DNA from: Archivesica marissinica
Lineage: Eukaryota > Mollusca > Bivalvia > Venerida > Vesicomyidae
Assembly (NCBI GenBank): GCA_014843695.1
Contig: CM026391.1
Span: 19,296,871-19,360,870 of the forward strand
DNA: 64,000 bases
Direction of reading: 5' to 3'
The position numbers and the translations under genes are program-made. Within the stretch, counting starts at the first letter, position 1. Each line of letters begins with the position of its first letter. This document shows, piece after piece, positions 55,823 through 64,000 of this stretch. The notes under the pieces are model-generated. The model searched no databases and was not told where the DNA came from. It worked only from the letters and a program-made list of their open reading frames with translations.

Positions 55823-56822
55823 NNNNNNNNNNNNNNNNNNNNNNNNNNNNNNNNNNNNNNNNNNNNNNNNNNNNNNNNNNNNNNNNNNNNNNNNNNNNNN
55901 NNNNNNNNNNNNNNNNNNNNNNNNNNNNNNNNNNNNNNNNNNNNNNNNNNNNNNNNNNNNNNNNNNNNNNNNNNNNNNNNNNNNNNNNNNNNNNNNNNNN
56001 NNNNNNNNNNNNNNNNNNNNNNNNNNNNNNNNNNNNNNNNNNNNNNNNNNNNNNNNNNNNNNNNNNNNNNNNNNNNNNNNNNNNNNNNNNNNNNNNNNNN
56101 NNNNNNNNNNNNNNNNNNNNNNNNNNNNNNNNNNNNNNNNNNNNNNNNNNNNNNNNNNNNNNNNNNNNNNNNNNNNNNNNNNNNNNNNNNNNNNNNNNNN
56201 NNNNNNNNNNNNNNNNNNNNNNNNNNNNNNNNNNNNNNNNNNNNNNNNNNNNNNNNNNNNNNNNNNNNNNNNNNNNNNNNNNNNNNNNNNNNNNNNNNNN
56301 NNNNNNNNNNNNNNNNNNNNNNNNNNNNNNNNNNNNNNNNNNNNNNNNNNNNNNNNNNNNNNNNNNNNNNNNNNNNNNNNNNNNNNNNNNNNNNNNNNNN
56401 NNNNNNNNNNNNNNNNNNNNNNNNNNNNNNNNNNNNNNNNNNNNNNNNNNNNNNNNNNNNNNNNNNNNNNNNNNNNNNNNNNNNNNNNNNNNNNNNNNNN
56501 NNNNNNNNNNNNNNNNNNNNNNNNNNNNNNNNNNNNNNNNNNNNNNNNNNNNNNNNNNNNNNNNNNNNNNNNNNNNNNNNNNNNNNNNNNNNNNNNNNNN
56601 NNNNNNNNNNNNNNNNNNNNNNNNNNNNNNNNNNNNNNNNNNNNNNNNNNNNNNNNNNNNNNNNNNNNNNNNNNNNNNNNNNNNNNNNNNNNNNNNNNNN
56701 NNNNNNNNNNNNNNNNNNNNNNNNNNNNNNNNNNNNNNNNNNNNNNNNNNNNNNNNNNNNNNNNNNNNNNNNNNNNNNNNNNNNNNNNNNNNNNNNNNNN
56801 NNNNNNNNNNNNNNNNNNNNNN
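55823..56822. other. Assembly gap of 1000 N
   Basis: Exactly 1000 Ns, a placeholder size. The left edge is a microsatellite and the right edge a satellite. Upstream exons of the CNB-domain gene may be in or beyond it. Confidence 1.
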
Positions 56823-59800
56823 ACTGACTTCAATGGTATGCATACAGTTATGCCCCAAGTCTGCATTAGACGACAATTTAGCCACCTGACTTCAATGGTG
56901 TGCAGATAGTTAAGCCTCAAGTGTGAGTTAGATGACAGTTTAGTCACCTGACTTCAATGATGTACAGATATTTAAGCCCCAAGTGTGCGATAAATGACAG
57001 CTTAGCCCCCTGACTTTAATGATGTGCAGAAATTTAAACCCAAAGTGTGAGTGAGATGACAATTTAGCCACCTGACTTCAATGGTGTACAGATAGTTAAG
57101 CCTCAAGTGTGCGTTAGATGACAGTTTAGCCACCTGACTTCAATGGTGTGCAGATAGTTATGCCCCAAGTGTGCCTTAGTTGACAGTTTAGCCACCTGAC
57201 TTCAATGATGTGCAGATAGATAAACCCCAAGTGTACGTTAGATGACAGATTAGCCACCTGACTTCAATGGTGTGCATATATTTAAACCCCAATTGTGCAT
57301 TATTTGACAATTTAAAAAGCAGACTTCAATGGTGTGCAGAGAGTTAAGCCGCAAGTGTACATTAGATGCCAATTTAGCCACCTAACTTCAATGGTGTACA
57401 GATATTTAAGCCTCAAGTGTGCGTTAGATGACAGTTTAGCCACCAGACCTCAAGGGTGTGCAGAGAGCTTAGCCCAAAGTGTACGTTAGATGACAGTTTA
57501 GTCACCTGACTTCAATGACGTACAGATAGTTAAGCTTCAAGTGTGCATTAGATGACAGTTTAGCCACCTGACTTCAATGGTGTGCAGATAGTTATTATGC
57601 CCCAATTGTGCATCAGACGACAGTTTAGCCATCTGACTTCAATGGTGTGCAGATAGTTAAGCCCAAAGTGTGCATTATATGACAGTTTATTAACCTGACT
57701 TCAATGATGTACATATAATTAAGCTTCAAGTGTGCGTTAGATGACAATTTAGCCACCTGACTTCAATGGTGTACAGATCGTTGAGCCTCAAGTGTGCGTT
57801 AGATGACAGTTTAGCCACCTGACTTCAATGATGTGCAGATAGTTATGCCACAAGTGTGCATTAGACGACAGTTTAGTCACCTGACTTCAATGGTGTGCAG
57901 ATAATTATGCCCAAAGTGTGCGTTAGATGACAGTTTAGTCACCTGACTTCAATGATGTACAGATAGTTAAGCTTCAAGTGTGCGTTAGATGATAGTTTAA
58001 CCACCTGACTTCAATCATGTGCAGATAGTTAAACCCCAAGTGTGAGTAAGATGACAATTTAGCCACCTGACTTCAATGGTGTACAGATAGTTAAGCCTCA
58101 AGTGTGCATTAGATGACAGTTTAGCCACCTGACTTCAATGGTGTGCAGATAGTTATGCCCCAATTGTGCATCAGACGACAGTTTAGCCATCTGACTTCAA
58201 TGGTGTGCAGAGAGTTAAGCCCAAAGTATCCATTAGATGACAGTTTATTAACCTGACTTCAATGATGTACATATAGTTAAGCCTCAAGTGTGCGTTAGAT
58301 GACAATTTAGCCACCTGACTTCAATGGTGTACAGATAGTTAAGCCCCAAGTGTGCATTAGATGACAGTTTAGCCACCTGACTTCAATGATGTGCAGATAG
58401 TTAAACCCCAAGTGTACATTAGACGACAGATTAGCCACCTGACTTCAATGGTGTGCATATATTTAAACCCAAAGTGTGCATTATTTGATAATTTAACAAG
58501 CAGACTTCAATGGTGTGCAGAGAGTTAAGCCCCAAGTGTACCTTAGATGCCAATTTAGCCACCTAACTTCAATGGTGTACAGACAGTTAAGCCTCAAGTG
58601 TGGGTTAGATGACAGTTTAGCCACCTGACTTCAATGGTGTGCAGATAGTTATGCCCCAAGTGTGCCTTAGATGACAGTTTAGCCACCTGACTTCAATGGT
58701 GTGCAGAGAGCTTAGCCCAAAGTGTACGTTAGATGACAGTTTAGTCACCTGACTTCAATGATGTACAGATAGTTAAGCTTCAAGTGTGCATTAGATGATA
58801 GTTTAGCCACCTGACTTCAATGATGTGCAGATAGTTAAACCCCAAGTGTGAGTTAGATGACAATTTAGCCACCTGACTTCAATGGTGTACAGATAGTTAA
58901 GCCTCAAGTGTGCGTTAGATGACAGTTTAGCCACCTGACTTCAATGGTGTGCAGATAGTTAAGCCCCAAGTGTGCATTAAATGACAGTTTAGCCACCTGA
59001 CTTCAATGGTGTACATATATTTAATCCCCAAGTGTGCATTATTTGACAATTTAACAACCTGACTTCAATGGTGTGCATATAGTTAAGCCCCAAGTGTACG
59101 TTAGATGACAATTTAGCCACCTGACTTCAATGGTGTGCATATATATAAACCCCAAGTGTGCATTATTTGACAATTTAACAACCTGACTTCAATGGTGTAC
59201 AGAGAGTTAAGCCCCAAGTGTGCGTTAGATGACAATTTAGCCACCTGACTTCAATGGTGTGCAGATAGTTAAGCCTCAAGTGTGCGTTATATGACAATTT
59301 AGCCACCTGACTTCAATGGTGTGCAGACAGTTATGCCCCAAGTGTGCATTAGACGACAATTTAGCCACCTGACTTCAATGGTGTGCAGATAGTTAAGCCT
59401 CAAGTGTGAGTTAGATGACAGTTTAGTCACCTGACTTCAATGATGTACAGATATTTAAGCTTCAAGTGTGCGTTAAATGATAGCTTAGCCCCCTGACTTT
59501 AATGATGTGCAGAAATTTAAACCCCAAGTGTGAGTTAGATGACAATTTAGCCACCTGACTTCAATGGTGTGCAGATAGTTAAGCCCAAAGTGTGAGTGAG
59601 ATGACAATTTAGCCACCTGACTTCAATGGTGTACAGATAGTTAAGCCTCAAGTGTGTGTTAGATGACAGTTTAGCCACCTGACTTCAATGGTGTGCAGAT
59701 AGTTATGCCCCAAGTGTGCCTTAGATGACAGTTTAGCCACCTGACTTCAATGATGTACAGATAGTTAAACCCCAAGTGTACGTTAGATGACAGATTAGCC

Positions 59801-62800
59801 ACCTGACTTCAATGGTGTGCATATATTTAAACCCCAAGTGTGCATTATTTGACAATTTAACAAGCAGACTTCAATGGTGTGCAGAGAGTTAAGCCCCAAG
59901 TGTACCTTAGATGCCAATTTAGCCACCTAACTTCAATGGTGTACAGATAGTTAAGCCTCAAGTGTGCGTTAGATGACAGTTTAGCCACCTGACTTCAATG
60001 GTGTGCAGATAGTTATGCCCCAAGTGTGCCTTAGATGACAGTTTAGCCACCTGACTTCAATGGTGTGCAGAGAGCTTAGCCCAAAGTGTACGTTAGATGA
60101 CAGTTTAGTCACCTGACTTCAATGATGTACAGATAGTTAAGCTTCAAGTGTGCATTAGATGATAGTTTAGCCACCTGACTTCAATGATGTGCAGATAGTT
60201 AAACCCCAAGTGTGAGTTAGATGACAATTTAGCCACCTGACTTCAATGGTGTACAGATAGTTAAGCCTCAAGTGTGCGTTAGATGACAGTTTAGCCACCT
60301 GACTTCAATGGTGTGCAGATAGTTAAGCCCCATGTGTGCATTAAATGACAGTTTAGCCATCTGACTTCAATGGTGTACATATATTTAATCCCCAAGTGTG
60401 CATTATTTGACAATTTAACAAACTGACTTCAATGGTGTGCATATAGTTAAGCCCCAAGTGTACGTTAGATGACAATTTAGCCACCTGACTTCAGTGGTGT
60501 GCATATATATAAACCCCAAGTGTGCATTATTTGACAATTTAACAACCTGACTTCACTGGTGTGCAGAGAGTTAAGCCCCAAGTGTGCATTATTTGACAAT
60601 TTAACAATCTGACTTCAATGATGTGCAGAAAGTTATGCGACAAGTGTGCGTTATATGACAATTTAGCCACCTGACTTCAATGGTATGCATACAGTTATGC
60701 CCCAAGTGTGCATTAGACGACAATTTAGCCACCTGACTTCAATGGTGTGCAGATAGTTAAGCCTCAAGTGTGAGTTAGATGACAGTTTAGTCACCTGACT
60801 TCAATGATGTACAGATATTTAAGCTTCAAGTGTGCGTTAAATGATAGCTTAGCCCCCTGACTTTAATGATGTGCAGAAATTAAACCCCAAGTGTGAGTTA
60901 GATGACAATTTAGCCACCTGACTTCAATGGTGTGCAGATAGTTAAGCCCAAAGTGTGAGTGAGATGACAATTTAGCCACCTGACTTCAATGGTGTACAGA
61001 TAGTTAAGCCTCAAGTGTGCGTTAGATGACAGTTTAGCCACCTGACTTCAATGGTGTGCAGATAGTTAAGCCCCATGTGTGCATTAAATGACAGTTTAGC
61101 CACCTGACTTCAATGGTGTACATATATTTAATCCCCAAGTGTGCATTATTTGACAATTTAACAAACTGACTTCAATGGTGTGCATATAGTTAAGCCCCAA
61201 GTGTACGTTAGATGACAATTTAGCCACCTGACTTCAATGGTGTGCATATATTTAAACCCCAAATGTGCATTATTTGACAATTTAACAACCAGACTTCAAT
61301 GGTTTGCAGAGAGTTAAGCCTCAAGTGTGCGTTAGATGACAGTTTAGCCACCTGACTTCAATGGTGTGCAGATAGTTATGCCCCAAGTGTGCACTAGACG
61401 AGAGTTTAGCCACCTGACTTCAGTGGTGTGGAGATAGTTATGCCCAAAGTGTGCGTTGGATGACAGTTTAGTCACATGGCTGCAATGATGTACAGATAGA
61501 TAAGCTTCAATTGTGCGTTAGATGATATTTTAGCCACCTGACTTCAATGATGTGCAGATAGTTAAACCCCAAGTGTACGTTAGATGACAGATTAGCCTCC
61601 TGACTTCAATGGTGTGCATATATTTAAACCCCAAATGTGCATTATTTGACAATTTAACAACCAGACTTCAATGGTGTGCAGAGAGTTACGCCTCAAGTGT
61701 GCGTTAGATGACAGTTTAGCCACCTGACTTCAATGGTGTGCAGATAGTTATGCCCCAAGTGTGCACTAGACGAGAGTTTAGCCACCTGACTTCAGTGGTG
61801 TGGAGATAGTTATGCCCAAAGTGTGCATTGGATGACAGTTTAGTCACATGGCTGCAATGATGTACAGATAGATAAGCTTCAATTGTGCGTTAGATGATAT
61901 TTTAGCCACCTGACTTCAATGATGTGCAGATAGTTAAACCCCAAGTGTACGTTATATGACAGATTAGCCACCTGACTTCAATGGTGTGCATATATTTAAA
62001 CCCCAAGTGTGCATTATTTGACAATTTAACAACCAGACTTCAATGGTGTGCAGAGAGTTAAGCCCCAAGTGTACCTTAGATGCCAATTTAGCCACCTAAC
62101 TTCAATGGTGTACAGATAGTTAAGCCTCAAGTGTGCGTTAGATGACAGTTTAGCCACCTGACTTCAATGGTGTGCAGATAGTTATGCCCCAAGTGTGCCT
62201 TAGATGACAGTTTAGCCACCTGACTTCAATGATGTGCAGATAGTTAAACCCCAAGTGTACATTAGATGACAGTTTAGCAACCTGACTTCAATGGTGTGCA
62301 GATAGTTAAACCCCAAGTGTGCATTATATGACAATTTAACAACCAGACTTCAATGGTGTGCAGATAGTTAAGCCCCAAGTGTACCTTAGATGCCAATTTA
62401 GCCACCTAACTTCAATGGTGTACAGATAGTTAAGCCTCAAGTGTGGGTTAGATGACAATTTAGCCACCTGACTTCAATGGTGTGCAGATAGTTATGCCCC
62501 AAGTGTGCCTTAGATGACAGTTTAGCCACCTGACTTCAATGGTGTGCAGATAGCTAAGCCCAAAGTGTACGTTAGATGACAGTTTAGTCACCTGACTTCA
62601 ATGATGTACAGATAGTTAAGCTTCAAGTGTGCATTAGATGATAGTTTAGCCACCTGACTTCAATGATGTGCAGATAGTTAAACCCCAAGTGTGAGTTAGA
62701 TGACAATTTAGCCACCTGACTTCAATGGTGTACAGATAGTTAAGCCTCAAGTGTGCGTTAGATGACAGTTTAGCCACCTGACTTCAATGGTGTGCAGATA

Positions 62801-64000
62801 GTTAAGCCCCATGTGTGCATTAAATGACAGTTTAGCCACCTGACTTCAATGGTGTACATATATTTAATCCCCAAGTGAGCATTATTTGACAATTTAACAA
62901 CCTGACTTCAATGGTGTGCAGATAGTTAAGCCCCAAGTGTGCATTATTTGACAATTTAACAATCTGACTTCAATGATGTGCAGAAAGTTATGCGACAAGT
63001 GTGCGTTATATGACAATTTAGCCACCTGACTTCAATGGTATGCATACAGTTATGCCCCAAGTGTGCATTAGACGACAATTTAGCCACCTGACTTCAATGG
63101 TGTGCAGATAGTTAAGCCTCAAGTGTGAGTTAGATGACAGTTTAGTCACCTGACTTCAATGATGTACAGATATTTAAGCTTCAAGTGTGCGTTAAATGAT
63201 AGCTTAGCCCCCTGACTTTAATGATGTGCAGAAATTTAAACCCCAAGTGTGAGTTAGATGACAATTTAGTTAGCCACCTGACTTCAATGGTGTGCAGATA
63301 GTTAAGCCCAAAGTGTGAGTGAGATGACAATTTAGCCACCTGACTTCAATGGTGTACAGATAGTTAAGCCTCAAGTGTGTGTTAGATGACAGTTTAGCCA
63401 CCTGACTTCAATGGTGTGCAGATAGTTATGCCCCAAGTGTGCCTTAGATGACAGTTTAGCCACCTGACTTCAATGATGTACAGATAGTTAAACCCCAAGT
63501 GTACGTTAGATGACAGATTAGCCACCTGACTTCAATGGTGTGCATATATTTAAACCCAAGTGTGCATTATTTGACAATTTAACAAGCAGACTTCAATGTT
63601 GTGCAGAGAGTTAAGCCCCAAGTGTACCTTAGATGCCAATTTAGCCACCTAACTTCAATGGTGTACAGATAGTTAAGCCTCAAGTGTGCGTTAGATGACA
63701 GTTTAGCCACCTGACTTCACTGGTGTGCAGATAGTTATGCCCCAAGTGTGCCTTAGATGACAGTTTAGCCACCTGACTTCAATGGTGTGCAGAGAGCTTA
63801 GCCCAAAGTGTATGTTAGATGACAGTTTAGTCACCTGACTTCAATGATGTACAGATAGTTAAGCTTCAAGTGTGCATTAGATGATAGTTTAGCCACCTGA
63901 CTTCAATGATGTGCAGATAGTTAAACCCCAAGTGTGAGTTAGATGACAATTTAGCCACCTGACTTCAATGGTGTACAGATAGTTAAGCCTCAAGTGTGCG
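56823..64000. repeat. 62-bp satellite array, about 116 units, open at both ends
   Basis: The unit is TTAGATGACAGTTTAGCCAC plus CTGACTTCAATGGTGTGCAG plus ATAGTTAAGCCCCAAGTGTG and CG. Variant units (TTATTTGACAATTTAACAAC; TTAAATGATAGCTTAGCCCC; CCTTAGATGCCAATTTAGCC) recur in fixed order, showing higher-order structure. No gene within it. Confidence 0.97.

Noticed and set aside
55656..56947. Frames of about 400 codons spanning the N gap
   Set aside because: They consist of GTAT microsatellite, undefined bases and satellite.

Overview
This window looks like nuclear DNA from an invertebrate animal, most likely a mollusc and plausibly a bivalve. The coding signal lies in short exons with GT..AG splice sites on the minus strand. 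The rest is mostly tRNA-headed SINEs, MITEs, a decayed LINE and very large tandem arrays. There are no operons, no bacterial signals and no intact tRNA or rRNA genes. The mollusc assignment is inference from repeat style and gene content; no database was consulted.

Three protein-coding loci can be supported. (1) A complete three-exon 5-hydroxyisourate hydrolase gene (uric-acid degradation) lies on the minus strand at 16739-20675; it encodes 116 residues and keeps the catalytic residues and the C-terminal YRGS. (2) A larger minus-strand gene runs from 55145 to about 44546. Five exons are recognisable and encode part of a cyclic-nucleotide-binding-domain protein; its 5' end lies beyond the assembly gap. 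(3) A candidate gene for an Asp-rich acidic protein with an N-terminal Met-Gly and a Cys cluster lies at 31659-30599 on the minus strand. It has two duplicated mini-introns and one in-frame stop, and a CRE plus E-box pair lies just upstream. A decayed LINE with reverse-transcriptase and zinc-knuckle segments is at 3994-6440.

Layout. 1-16 kb holds SINEs of several families, the LINE, and 35-bp, 52-57-bp and 57-60-bp minisatellites. 16.7-20.7 kb is the hydrolase gene, with MITEs, SINEs and a 36-bp minisatellite in its introns. 21.6-29.4 kb is a 32-bp minisatellite grown from a SINE tail, interrupted by a 6.5-kb inverted-repeat element with internal 2.15-kb tandem copies. 30.6-31.7 kb is the acidic gene. 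32.4-33.3 kb is a 441-bp tandem duplication. 33.7-35.1 kb is a 29-bp minisatellite split by a 989-bp palindromic element. 35.7-42.1 kb is a 60-bp satellite with a duplicated 2-kb block. 42.1-43.2 kb has two more minisatellites. 43.5-55.5 kb is the cyclic-nucleotide-binding gene with SINE-rich introns. 55.8-56.8 kb is a 1000-N gap. 56.8-64 kb is a 62-bp satellite that runs out of the window.

The main theme is SINE modularity. Different tRNA-like heads are joined to a few shared 3' tails. One tail folds into a hairpin with a fixed 16-nt loop whose stem changes in compensated fashion between copies. At least three separate minisatellites appear to have grown out of different parts of SINEs.
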